A stretch of 64,000 nucleotides of DNA from Posidoniimonas polymericola. GTDB taxonomy: Bacteria > Planctomycetota > Planctomycetia > Pirellulales > Lacipirellulaceae. Below the pieces are notes generated by a model that saw only the letters and a list, made by a program, of their open reading frames with translations, had not been told where the DNA came from and did no database searches. Positions 37,395 through 44,868 of this stretch are shown here, in pieces. The stretch's first letter is position 1. Each line of letters opens with the position of its first letter. The position numbers were made by a program, and so were the translations under genes. The DNA is taken from assembly GCF_007859935.1 (NCBI RefSeq), contig NZ_SJPO01000005.1, forward strand, positions 1 to 64,000. The letters are read 5' to 3'.

Positions 37395-37455
37395 AGCCGC
37401 GGGGCGTTAGCCCCCGGTTAGAAACGCACAAACCGGGGGCCAACGCCCCGCGGCT
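37395..37455. repeat. Long inverted repeat (25-bp stem, 11-base loop)
   Basis: Arms 37395-37419 and 37431-37455 pair at 24 of 25 positions (left arm begins AGCCGCGGGGCGTTAGCCCC). There is no T-run on either side, so it is more like a dispersed intergenic palindrome than a terminator. Confidence 0.85.
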
Positions 37456-37503
37456 GGTGAACTGCTGCGCGATGTTAAAAACTCAAGAGCCTCTGGTGAC
37501 GCG

Positions 37504-37540
37504 GTCGCCGTCGGAGACGCCCCCTACCAAGCTGTGGGAG
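37504..37540 (+). repeat. 37-base direct repeat, copy 2
   Basis: Second copy of the element at 37235-37271, followed directly by the left arm of the GGACAAAAC inverted repeat. Confidence 0.75.
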
Positions 37541-37544
37541 CGGC

Positions 37545-37644
37545 GGACAAAACCCCGGCCTCGCCCCGGAGGACCATCGCCAAAAACATCACTATGGGAG
37601 CCTGAAACGCACCTCGGGGCCAAACTCGGCCGGGGGTTTTGTCC
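37545..37644. repeat. Inverted repeat with GGACAAAACCCC arms
   Basis: Left arm 37545-37560 (GGACAAAACCCCGGCC) and right arm 37628-37644 are complementary except for one extra base, with about 67 bases between. The outer part (CGGAGGGGACAAAAC, read on the minus strand at 37636-37650) recurs exactly at 62576-62590. Confidence 0.7.
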
Positions 37645-37775
37645 CCTCCGATCGAATATTCGGACTCTACCCGCGCGGCCACGCCAAACCGCTGCCGGCG
37701 CCCCGGTGATGCGTTGGCCGGGGCGCGTTAGAATCGCCCGTTCTCACCACGAACCACCCCCGTCAGGAGGACAAC

Positions 37776-38432
37776 ATGACGCTGGTCGCCGAAGAACAGG
37801 TGCTAGTCATCCCCACCGAGCTGTTCCACTCGCTGGGCCACTTCCAGGGCTTCTCGCCCGAGGTCGACCGCTACCTGAAGCCGATCCTCGAGAGCGGCCA
37901 GATCAGCTACCGGCCCCGTGGCCAGATGGAGGCCGACCCCAGCTTCAAGCAGCTCATCCCGTACTGCGTGTTCCGGTTCGTGGACGCGGATGGCGTGGCG
38001 CGGATCCTCAACTACCAGCGGGGCGGCGGCGGGGGCGAGGCCCGGCTGCGGGCCAAGCGGAGCGTCGGCGTGGGGGGGCACATCTCGACCCTCGACCACC
38101 AAGCGAGCGAAGCCGCAGAGCACTCAAAAACTCAGGATTCGGCCGCGGTGTACCGGGCGGGCCTGATGCGGGAGCTCGACGAGGAGGTGTCGATCAACGC
38201 CGGCCACACCGAGTCGTGCATCGGCATGATCAACGACGACGAGACCGACGTCGGCCGGGTGCACCTCGGCGTGGTGCACGTGTTCGACATGCAGCAGCCG
38301 GCGGTCGACGCCCGCGAGGACGACATCCAGGACGTGCGGTTCACGCCGCTCGCCGAGATCGCCGCCGACCTGGACCACTACGAAACCTGGTCGCAGATCG
38401 CGGTAAGAGCGTTGGTGGAGCAGCAGAAATAA
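37776..38432 (+). CDS. NUDIX-like hydrolase with a modified Nudix box
   Basis: 218 residues, ATG preceded by AGGAGG. The N-terminal half (VIPTELFHSLGHFQGFSPEV, QLIPYCVFRFVDADG) leads into a Nudix-like core: GVGGHIS, a 16-residue insertion (DHQASEAAEHSKTQDS), then RAGLMRELDEEVSI. The RExxEE residues that bind metal are kept. The Glu and Gly at the edges of the canonical box are replaced, and the insertion separates the Gly-rich strand from the helix. A C-terminal domain (VHLGVVHVFDMQQPAVDA, PLAEIAADLDHYETWSQIA) is typical of the superfamily. The substrate is unknown, perhaps a nucleoside diphosphate derivative. Relatives are annotated as phosphoesterases. Confidence 0.75.
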   Translation: MTLVAEEQVLVIPTELFHSLGHFQGFSPEVDRYLKPILESGQISYRPRGQMEADPSFKQLIPYCVFRFVDADGVARILNYQRGGGGGEARLRAKRSVGVGGHISTLDHQASEAAEHSKTQDSAAVYRAGLMRELDEEVSINAGHTESCIGMINDDETDVGRVHLGVVHVFDMQQPAVDAREDDIQDVRFTPLAEIAADLDHYETWSQIAVRALVEQQK

Positions 38433-38464
38433 TCGCTACAACGCCAAGTAGGGGGTTCCCCTCT

Positions 38465-38544
38465 GCAGCCTACGGCGGAAGCCTTAGGTTTTCGTTCGCA
38501 ACACTGTTAGCGCTAGCAAACCCGCGGCTTCCGCCGTGGGCTGC
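38465..38544. repeat. Inverted repeat between NUDIX-like and cysteine desulfurase genes
   Basis: Arms 38465-38483 and 38526-38544 pair at 18 of 19 positions (left arm starts GCAGCCTACGGCGGAAGCC), with a 42-base spacer containing AT-rich sequence. No T-run follows. It may be a dispersed intergenic element. Confidence 0.7.
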
Positions 38545-38578
38545 TGGGCGGATGCAAGCGTAGCCCAAGAGTGCCCCG

Positions 38579-39781
38579 ATGCGCGTCTACATGGACAACC
38601 ACGCCACGACGCGCGTCGACCCACGGGTCGTCGAGGCGATGCTGCCGTACTTCACCGAGGAGTACGGCAACCCGGGAAGCGTCGGGCACGAGGCGGGCGA
38701 CGCCGCCCGGGAGGCGGTCGAGCAGTCGCGGGCGACAATTGCCGCGGCGATCGGCGCCATGCCTGCAGAGGTGGTGTTCACCAGCGGCGCGACCGAGAGC
38801 AACAACCTGGCGATCGCCGGCGTGGCGACCCGTCGCCGCCGGCGGGGGGACCACCTGGTGAGCGTCGCCACGGAGCACGCCGCCGTGCTCGGGCCGCTGC
38901 GGCGGCTCGAGAAGCAGGGGTACGGGCTGACGCTGCTCGAGGTCGAGCAGCACGGCAGCCAGAGCGCCGGGCGACTGCGGCCCGAGGATCTGGCCAGCGC
39001 CCTGACCGACGAGACCTGCCTGGCGAGCGTCATGCTGGCGAACAACGAGATTGGCGTCGTGCAGCCGGTCGCGGAGCTGGCCCTGTTGTGCCACGGACGG
39101 GGCGTCCCCCTGCACTGCGACGCCACGCAGGGCGTCGGCCGCCTGCCGGTCGATGTCGGGCGGCTCGGCGTCGACCTGATGAGCTTCACCGCTCACAAGC
39201 TGTACGGGCCCAAGGGCATTGGCGCGTTGTACGTGCGGGGTTCGGGGTCGGGGGATCGGCCCGCCGTGCGGCTCGAGCCGCAGATTGTCGGCGGTGGGCA
39301 GCAGCAGGGTCGGCGGAGCGGCACATTAAACGTGCCCGGCATCGTCGGCTTCGCCAGGGCGGTCGAGCTGGCGGTGGAAGAGCTGGCGGCCGAAGTCCAA
39401 CGGCTGGCCGCATTGCGGGACGACCTCTGGCGGCGGCTCGAGGCCCTGGGCCTGGGCGCCGAGTTGTGCGGGCCGGGCCTCGACGCCGTGGACCAATCGG
39501 GGGGTCCGCTGCGGCTGCCGGGCAACCTGGACGTGACGTTCCCGGGCCTGGACGGCGAGTCGCTGCTGCTGCGGCTGGGCGGTTTGGCGGTCAGCAGCGG
39601 CGCGGCCTGCTCGTCGTCGGACCCGTCGCCGAGCCACGTGCTGCGGGCAATCGGCCTGAACGAGGACCAGGCCCGCAGCAGCCTGCGGTTTGGGCTGGGG
39701 CGGTTCAATACCGCGGGTGATGTCGAGTTTGCAGCGGAGAAAGTAGCGGCGGCGGCGGCCGAGCTCAAACGCTTGGGCTAG
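38579..39781 (+). CDS. Cysteine desulfurase (NifS/IscS class)
   Basis: 400 residues of a pyridoxal-phosphate class V aminotransferase. Visible motifs are YMDNHATTRVDPRVVEAMLP, FTSGATESNNLAIAGVA, the His of VATEHAAV, DATQGVGRLPVDV, the PLP lysine in SFTAHKLYGPKG (about residue 207) and the reactive Cys in SSGAACSSS (about 344). It removes sulfur from L-cysteine as an enzyme persulfide for iron-sulfur clusters and tRNA thiolation. An IscA-type gene follows 121 bp downstream, but no IscU, HscA/B or SUF genes are present. IscS and NifS cannot be told apart with confidence here. Confidence 0.92.
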   Translation: MRVYMDNHATTRVDPRVVEAMLPYFTEEYGNPGSVGHEAGDAAREAVEQSRATIAAAIGAMPAEVVFTSGATESNNLAIAGVATRRRRRGDHLVSVATEHAAVLGPLRRLEKQGYGLTLLEVEQHGSQSAGRLRPEDLASALTDETCLASVMLANNEIGVVQPVAELALLCHGRGVPLHCDATQGVGRLPVDVGRLGVDLMSFTAHKLYGPKGIGALYVRGSGSGDRPAVRLEPQIVGGGQQQGRRSGTLNVPGIVGFARAVELAVEELAAEVQRLAALRDDLWRRLEALGLGAELCGPGLDAVDQSGGPLRLPGNLDVTFPGLDGESLLLRLGGLAVSSGAACSSSDPSPSHVLRAIGLNEDQARSSLRFGLGRFNTAGDVEFAAEKVAAAAAELKRLG

Positions 39782-39821
39782 CCACGGGGCGTTTCCCAGC
39801 TCTTCCCGCTGTGGCCGGCGT

Positions 39822-39829
39822 GGTATAAT
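39822..39829 (+). promoter_or_regulatory. Extended -10 promoter upstream of the IscA-type gene
   Basis: GGTATAAT with an upstream T gives a TGnTATAAT-like extended -10 (TATAAT at 39824-39829), about 70 bases before the start codon. The -35 position has only TCTTCC, so the extended -10 would carry recognition. Confidence 0.5.
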
Positions 39830-39902
39830 CTAAGAGTTCATGCGCCGCCGGGCTCGCAGGTCTTACCGGACGGCCACACTAACGCGGAGGAGAATAGAGA
39901 TC

Positions 39903-40235
39903 ATGGGAGTCACCCTCACCGAACGCGCCGCTCAAGAGGTGCAGCGGATTGTCGAGCAGCAGAAGCTGGACGAGGGGCACGTGCTCCGCGTCGGCGTGAC
40001 TGGCGGCGGCTGCAGCGGTTTTAGCTACGCCCTGGGCTTCGACGACAAGTTCGACGAGTCGGCCGATAGCAAGTTCGAGTGCCACGGCGTTGCGGTCGTG
40101 GTCGACAAGAAGAGCGCCCTGTACCTCGACGGCACCACGGTCGACTTCTACGACGGCATCGAGAAGCGCGGCTTCACGTTCGACAACCCGAACGCGGTGA
40201 AGTCTTGCGGCTGCGGCAGCTCGTTCCAGGCCTAA
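39903..40235 (+). CDS. IscA/HesB-type iron-sulfur assembly protein
   Basis: 110 residues, ATG at 39903 after GGAGGAG. The sequence [16 protein letters not shown], then [19 protein letters not shown] and the C-terminal KSCGCGSSF contain the three conserved cysteines (CSG and CGC) that hold iron or a cluster in A-type carriers. It is cytoplasmic and delivers or scaffolds Fe-S clusters; the upstream cysteine desulfurase gene fits that job. It may be the ErpA or SufA type. It ends before a strong terminator, so it can be transcribed alone from the extended -10 promoter. Confidence 0.93.
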   Translation: MGVTLTERAAQEVQRIVEQQKLDEGHVLRVGVTGGGCSGFSYALGFDDKFDESADSKFECHGVAVVVDKKSALYLDGTTVDFYDGIEKRGFTFDNPNAVKSCGCGSSFQA

Positions 40236-40548
40236 GCGGCCGGGCGACAGAATATTGAGCACGGTCATCGGAACAACCGAGGCCGGCGGGTAATGCCCGC
40301 CGGCCTTTTTTTGTCGGCCTGTGCGGCACAACCGCTACGACCGGCTTGGTGGCGACGCGGACTAGTGCAGGCTGACGCGTTATCGACCCGGGTCGGTTGC
40401 CCGAACCGAAAGTAGAGCTAGGCTTCCAACAGAGGGCGAGACCCTCTCGAGGGTGTGGAGCTCGGGCACAGCCACACGACTCGCCGCGTGTCAGCCCCGC
40501 GTAGGAAGCCGCGGGGGGCATCCTTCACCACCAACCTGTGCCACGCCA
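40236..40548. other. Intergenic stretch after the IscA-type gene
   Basis: 313 bases containing the terminator at 40281-40313, then 235 bases of leader before the orphan pilin gene. No gene or clear promoter was recognised in the rest. Confidence 0.5.
40281..40313 (+). terminator. Rho-independent terminator after the IscA-type gene
   Basis: Stem arms GGCCGGCGGG (40281-40290) and CCCGCCGGCC with a short TAATG-type loop, followed by seven or more T residues. Confidence 0.92.
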
Positions 40549-40728
40549 ATGCGCCAAGCAATCCTCACATTTCTGAAGAGCGAAGACGGGCCAACCGCGG
40601 TCGAGTATGCGGTGATGCTCGCGATGATCGTCGTGACGTGCATCGGCGCGGTCAACGGGATGGCGAACGCCACCGCGGACAGCTTCGACGACTCCTCGAC
40701 TGCGATCAATTCCGCCCTGGGCTCCTAG
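40549..40728 (+). CDS. Flp-type IVb pilin, orphan copy
   Basis: 59 residues from ATG at 40549: MRQAILTFLKSEDGPTAVEY then AVMLAMIVVTCIGAVNGMAN. This is the Flp/Fap form: a short basic leader, processing just before or within the Gly-Pro-x-Ala-Val-Glu-Tyr core, the invariant Glu five residues into the mature protein and a hydrophobic helix. The core LKSEDGPTAVEYAVMLA is identical to the pilin beside the Tad locus at 54772-54948. It is expected to be cut by a TadV-type peptidase and assembled by the Tad machine. It lies alone, 3 kb outside the locus, on the opposite strand. Confidence 0.9.
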   Translation: MRQAILTFLKSEDGPTAVEYAVMLAMIVVTCIGAVNGMANATADSFDDSSTAINSALGS

Positions 40729-40975
40729 GCCCCCGCAATTGCCCTGTGGGAGACCTTGCGGCCTCGCGCCGTCGGATACCACGGGTCTGGTTTGCAAAGC
40801 AGCGATTGAATCGATAAAGTCCAGATCTGCAGTGGTCGATTATACGATCAGAGGTTGGCAAGGTTGCCTGCTTGAGCACGCCCCGGCTGCTCGCACAACC
40901 GCCACCACGATCCACAGCGGCTCTTTCAGGTCTGGGATTACCTGCCCCAATCCCCGACGGAAAGGGCCGCTTTTT

Positions 40976-42037
40976 TTATAGGATCAGCATGGCGTCGCCG
41001 TAGCTGTAGAAGCGGTAACGCTCTGCTATCGCCTCGTGGTAGGCGGCCCGGATCAGCTCCGGCCCGCCAAACGTCTGGACCAGCACCAGCAGCGTGGTCG
41101 ACGGGAAGTGAAAGTTGGTGAGCAGGGCGTCGACCGCCCGGAACTGGTAGGGCGGGCGGATAAACAGGTCCGTTTCGCCGCTCCAGGGCTGCAGCGGCCC
41201 GCCCTCGGGCGAGTGGCCCGCAGCGGTCTCCAGCGTCCGCACGGCGGTCGTGCCGACCGAGATCACGCGGCCGCCAGACTCGCGGGTGGCATTGATCTCG
41301 GCCGCGGCTGCGGCGGAGAGTTCGCACCACTCGGAGTGCATCTGGTGCTCCTCGATCGAGCCGCCCGAGATCGGGCGGAAGGTCCCCAGCCCAACGTGCA
41401 GCGTGAGGGCAGAAAATTCCACCCCACGACTGGCGGTTGACTTGAGCAGCTCCTTGGTGAAGTGCAGCCCCGCGGTTGGCGCCGCCACGGCCCCCGGCCG
41501 CTTGGCGAACACCGTCTGGTAGCGGGTGACGTCCTCGTCGACCATCTGGCCGCCGCGGATGTAGTGCGGCAGCGGCACCCGGCCGAGCCTCGTGAGGGCC
41601 TCTTCGGTGGGCTCCTCGGGCTGCAGGTGGGCCAGCCACTGCCCTGCCTCGAGGCGTTCGAGCAGCCACAGCTTGCTCGACGGGCGGCCCTCACGGTCGT
41701 CGAGGACTACCGACTCGCCCGGCTCCAGCCGGCCCCGGGTCTTGCACACGACGCGCCAGTGGCCCTCTTCGGTGGAACCGAGGTACAGCCCCTGCCAGCG
41801 GCCACCCGTTGCGGCCCGCCGTCCAGCAAGCTGCGCTGGGACGACCCGCGTGTCGTTGAGCACCATCCGATCGCCGGGCACCAGCAGCTCCGGGAGGTCG
41901 CGCACATGGTGGTGCGATACGGCCTGCTTCTGCCGGTCGATCACCATCAGGCGGGCGTCGGCCCGGTTGCGCAGCGGCTGCTGGGCGATCAGGTCGCGGG
42001 GCAGGTCGAACTCGAATAGCAGCGGGTCTTGAGGCAT
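40976..42037 (-). CDS. queA: S-adenosylmethionine:tRNA ribosyltransferase-isomerase
   Basis: 353 residues, full length for QueA. Motifs are FEFDLPRDLIAQQPLRNRAD, MVLNDTRVVPAQLAGRRA, AAPTAGLHFTKELL, HVGLGTFRPI and LLTNFHFPSTTLLVLVQTFG. The enzyme transfers and rearranges the ribosyl part of S-adenosylmethionine onto 7-aminomethyl-7-deazaguanine in tRNA, the penultimate step of queuosine synthesis. It is cytoplasmic and single-copy in most genomes. No other queuosine gene (tgt, queG) adjoins it. The start at MPQDPLLFEF fits the family N-terminus. Confidence 0.95.
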   Translation of the reverse strand: MPQDPLLFEFDLPRDLIAQQPLRNRADARLMVIDRQKQAVSHHHVRDLPELLVPGDRMVLNDTRVVPAQLAGRRAATGGRWQGLYLGSTEEGHWRVVCKTRGRLEPGESVVLDDREGRPSSKLWLLERLEAGQWLAHLQPEEPTEEALTRLGRVPLPHYIRGGQMVDEDVTRYQTVFAKRPGAVAAPTAGLHFTKELLKSTASRGVEFSALTLHVGLGTFRPISGGSIEEHQMHSEWCELSAAAAAEINATRESGGRVISVGTTAVRTLETAAGHSPEGGPLQPWSGETDLFIRPPYQFRAVDALLTNFHFPSTTLLVLVQTFGGPELIRAAYHEAIAERYRFYSYGDAMLIL

Positions 42038-42501
42038 CCAGTAGCAGCGGGTCGTCGGTGTAGTACGGGTTCAGGAACAGACCTCGCATGGTATCGCATC
42101 AGGCCCCGGGCCGCGACGCGCACGCTGCTGCGGGCCGGCGGGAAATTTGCGAAAAAAACCTCCGGGGCCGGTGGGGGTTCGTTTCCCGGGGATCAGCTCG
42201 ATTCTGGTCTGCTGTCGCTGAACAGACGCGCAGACCTGCTGGCGCCGCGTGATGTTGACCGACGAGCAGGGGGTTCTATGTTGTACCGATGGCTCCTCCG
42301 GCGGGAGCGCAAGTCCCGCCGCAACGGCCGAACGGCCTGCCGCGGGCGGGGTGATCTGGCCACGTTCACCCCGCCCGCGCGGCCCCGGCCACTTCTCTCG
42401 GCACGCCAGGTCCCCCTGTTCTGCTAGCGTCCCGCAGGCGATCATCACGCCTTGCGACAACCGCCGAGAAACGCTACTAACCCACCCCTGCATTGCAGCC
42501 C
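42038..42501. other. Gene-free stretch between the divergent queA and rsmH genes
   Basis: About 460 bases. Divergent promoters for the two flanking genes are expected here, but no clear -35/-10 pair was seen. Open frames across it are Arg/Pro-rich and have no protein character. Confidence 0.4.
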
Positions 42502-43386
42502 ATGTCGACCGTACACGTCCCTGTCTTGCCGACCGAAGTGGTGGACCTGCTGGCGCCCCAGCCAGGCGACATCATCGTCGACGGCACCCTCGGGGGCGGT
42601 GGGCACGCCGAGCTGCTAGCAGAGAGGGTAGGACCGGCCGGCCGGGTGATTGGGCTCGACCGCGACCCGGCCGCCGTCGAGCGGGCCGCCGAGCGGCTCG
42701 CCGGGCTGCCGGTGGACGCCTACCACGCGAACTACATCGACCTGCCCGAGCTGCTCAAGGAGCTTGAGACGCCGCTTGTGAACGGCGTGCTGCTCGACCT
42801 GGGGCTCTCGAGCGACCAACTCGAAGACGACGAACGAGGATTCAGTTTCGACAGCGACGGTCCCCTCGACCTGCGGTTCGACACCAGCCGGGGCGAGCCG
42901 GCCCACCGGCTGGTGGCGAGGCTCAGCGCCGAGCACCTGGCCGACCTGATCTACAACTACGGAGAAGAGAAGTTGAGTCGACGGATCGCACGCAAGATCG
43001 TCGAGGCCCGACGCCGTGAGCCGGTGCACACGTCGCGTCAGCTAGCGGCGATTATCCGGTCCGCTGTAGGCGGGCGGTACGAGAAGCGGCTCAACCCGGC
43101 GACACGGACGTTCCAAGCACTGCGGATCGCCGTCAACGACGAACTCAAGTGCGTCGACGACGCCGTCCGCCGGCTGCCGGATTGCCTGGCCCCCGGCGGA
43201 CGCATCGCAATCATCAGCTTCCACTCCCTCGAAGACCGACGAGTAAAACAAGCGTTCCGCGCAGACGACCGGCTGCGGCTGATCACCAAGAACGCCGTGC
43301 GGCCTGGCGAAGAAGAAACAGCGAACAACCCGCGTGCGAGGAGCTCCCGGCTCCGCGTCGCCGCGCGGGTGGCAACCGACGAATAG
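42502..43386 (+). CDS. rsmH: 16S rRNA (cytosine-1402-N4)-methyltransferase
   Basis: 294 residues from ATG at 42502. Signature regions are VHVPVLPTEVVDLL, IVDGTLGGGGHAELLAERVG, VIGLDRDPAAVERA, GVLLDLGLSSDQLEDDERGF, PLDLRFDTSRGEPA, NPATRTFQALRIAVNDEL and ISFHSLEDRRVKQAF. These are the complete MraW/RsmH motifs. It methylates N4 of C1402 in the ribosomal decoding centre using S-adenosylmethionine. In most bacteria it heads the dcw cell-division cluster; here no mraZ, ftsI or mur gene is nearby, which fits planctomycetes that lack FtsZ. A small membrane protein gene follows 4 bp later. Confidence 0.95.
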   Translation: MSTVHVPVLPTEVVDLLAPQPGDIIVDGTLGGGGHAELLAERVGPAGRVIGLDRDPAAVERAAERLAGLPVDAYHANYIDLPELLKELETPLVNGVLLDLGLSSDQLEDDERGFSFDSDGPLDLRFDTSRGEPAHRLVARLSAEHLADLIYNYGEEKLSRRIARKIVEARRREPVHTSRQLAAIIRSAVGGRYEKRLNPATRTFQALRIAVNDELKCVDDAVRRLPDCLAPGGRIAIISFHSLEDRRVKQAFRADDRLRLITKNAVRPGEEETANNPRARSSRLRVAARVATDE

Positions 43387-43390
43387 CCGA

Positions 43391-43753
43391 ATGATGAACG
43401 ACAGCCCCAACGCATCGCCCCACCACGAGCGAACAACCATCACCGCACGGACCGTAGGCTGGGCCCTCAGCGCCGCCACGATTGGTTCGCTGCTGCTGGG
43501 CCTGATGGTCGTGGAGTACTTCGGAAAGGTCTCCGACCGACCGCCGATAGAGCGAGAGCCGGAGCCCCTGGTGAGCCAGAAGCCGACACTCCCGCCACCG
43601 CCTACCAAGCTGCGCTCGATGAGTCGCCGCGGAAGCAGCGAGGCGCCGCAGGAGGGCTTCGAATGGATTGCGCCGGCAGAGGCCGCCCCGGCGTCACCGG
43701 ACGATTACGGCGCCCGACTCGGCGATGCCGCCACCGCGCCTGGCCTGCACTAA
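43391..43753 (+). CDS. Small single-pass membrane protein next to rsmH
   Basis: 120 residues, ATG at 43391, only 4 bp after rsmH and surely co-transcribed. One membrane segment (TVGWALSAATIGSLLLGLMV) lies near residues 20-42 and is followed by a Pro-rich, charged stretch (REPEPLVSQKPTLPPPPTKL). The topology (short inside N-terminus, outside C-terminus) and position after rsmH recall FtsL in other phyla, but there is no leucine-zipper coiled coil, so it is not called FtsL. Function unknown. Confidence 0.7.
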   Translation: MMNDSPNASPHHERTTITARTVGWALSAATIGSLLLGLMVVEYFGKVSDRPPIEREPEPLVSQKPTLPPPPTKLRSMSRRGSSEAPQEGFEWIAPAEAAPASPDDYGARLGDAATAPGLH

Positions 43754-43763
43754 GTACTAGCCG

Positions 43764-44765
43764 CTACTCCCTGATCGGGGGCAGCAGCTTGAAGGCGTCG
43801 GCTTCCGGGCCAGTCTGGACTTCCTGCACCGCCACGCTTTGACTCCGCCGGACCGGTTCGGGGTCGACCGTCGACTGCGGGGCCGAGGCGACCTGCATGC
43901 CCACCGCCGGCCCGAGCGACTGCAGCGAAGTCGCCGCGGCTGTCAGGGTCGGATCGATCCGCACGGCGTCTCGGAAGCAGACAGCGGCGGCTTCTACTTC
44001 TCCCTTGGCCGCCAGCAGCTGGCCGAGGTTGTACTTCGCGGCGCCGGCCGGGTGTACCGCCGCGAGGTGGCTCTCGGCCGCGGCGGGCTCGCCCAATTCG
44101 ATCAGCACCTTCGCGATGTTGTTCCGGTAGAGCGTTTTCTCCGGCCGCAGTGAGACGGCCGAGCCTAGCAGTTGGGCCGACTCGGTCAGCCTGCCCTGCC
44201 GGGCGCAGCAGAGTGCCAGGTCGTTCAGCAGGGCCGGGTTGCGTGGGGAGGTCGCTAGGGCGCGGCGGTACATCTGCTCGGCCAGGCCGAGCTGCTCGCG
44301 GCGGTCTTCGAAGTGGCCGATCTCGCGCAGGGTAGCCGCGTCGTTCGGAGCCTTCTGAAGCGCTTGGCTGAAGCACTGCCGGGCGCCGGCGTAGTCCTGC
44401 TGCATCTCCGCGAGCTGCGCCTTAACGACCCAGGCCTTGGGCGAGAGGTCGCCGGTGGGGTTCTGCAGTGAAACGACGCCAGGCTTGGCGGCGCCCTGCA
44501 CGCGGTCGAGGCCCGACGCCCCGGCCGCCGTGGAGCCGACCCGCGGCGACCACCAAGCCCGTGCGTTCTCCGCCGCAGCGGTTGACGGAGCGACGGCCGA
44601 CGGTTGCGGGGCAGGCTGGTCATCGCCACGCCACAGCTTCGACCAGAAGCCCTGGCCCGACGGCTGAGCCGGAGCGGCCGCGGAGTGGATCATGCCAGGG
44701 GCGGCCAGGCACGACTGGCCCGCCATGGCGACAATGATGGCGGTCGCAAAGTTCTTGACGGGCAC
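43764..44765 (-). CDS. Exported TPR protein of the Tad locus
   Basis: A GTG at 44763-44765 is preferred over an ATG 20 codons upstream because GGGAGG (44772-44777) sits just before it and the product then opens with a signal peptide (VKNFATAIIVAMAGQSCLA). The 333-residue protein has a linker region, then three to four TPR units (AWVVKAQLAEMQQDYAGARQ, AATLREIGHFEDRREQLGLA, PALLNDLALCCARQGRLTES, LYRNNIAKVLIELGEPAAAE). TPR lipoproteins such as TadD support assembly of Flp pili; this is the likely role given its place at the end of the locus. It ends 10 bp from the convergent small membrane protein gene. Confidence 0.8.
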   Translation of the reverse strand: MPVKNFATAIIVAMAGQSCLAAPGMIHSAAAPAQPSGQGFWSKLWRGDDQPAPQPSAVAPSTAAAENARAWWSPRVGSTAAGASGLDRVQGAAKPGVVSLQNPTGDLSPKAWVVKAQLAEMQQDYAGARQCFSQALQKAPNDAATLREIGHFEDRREQLGLAEQMYRRALATSPRNPALLNDLALCCARQGRLTESAQLLGSAVSLRPEKTLYRNNIAKVLIELGEPAAAESHLAAVHPAGAAKYNLGQLLAAKGEVEAAAVCFRDAVRIDPTLTAAATSLQSLGPAVGMQVASAPQSTVDPEPVRRSQSVAVQEVQTGPEADAFKLLPPIRE

Positions 44766-44868
44766 GACGGGCCTCCCTGCTGACCGGCTGTTCCGCCGGC
44801 TTGTGGCGTTGACGCTACGCGCCACGGAATCCTTTCCGCGGCCTCCACTTGTCGATCGGCGACGGCTG

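Larger units (their letters stand above)
37228..37775. other. Repeat-rich intergenic region
   Basis: About 550 bases with no credible gene, holding a long hairpin, a second inverted repeat and a 37-base direct repeat, each listed separately. The NUDIX-like gene's ribosome site (AGGAGG) lies at its right end. Confidence 0.7.

Noticed and set aside
37395..37455. CRISPR-like or terminator reading of the hairpin
   Set aside because: Only one unit, no regular spacers and no T-run; treated as a dispersed palindrome.
37457..38563. 368-codon frame across the repeat region and the NUDIX-like gene
   Set aside because: Its upstream part consists of repeats and the rest is a frame-shifted shadow of the NUDIX-like gene.
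42029..42427. 132-codon frame between queA and rsmH
   Set aside because: Arg/Pro-rich, overlaps queA start, no ribosome site.
43391..43753. FtsL assignment for the gene after rsmH
   Set aside because: Right position and topology, but no coiled-coil leucine repeat and a Pro-rich periplasmic part.
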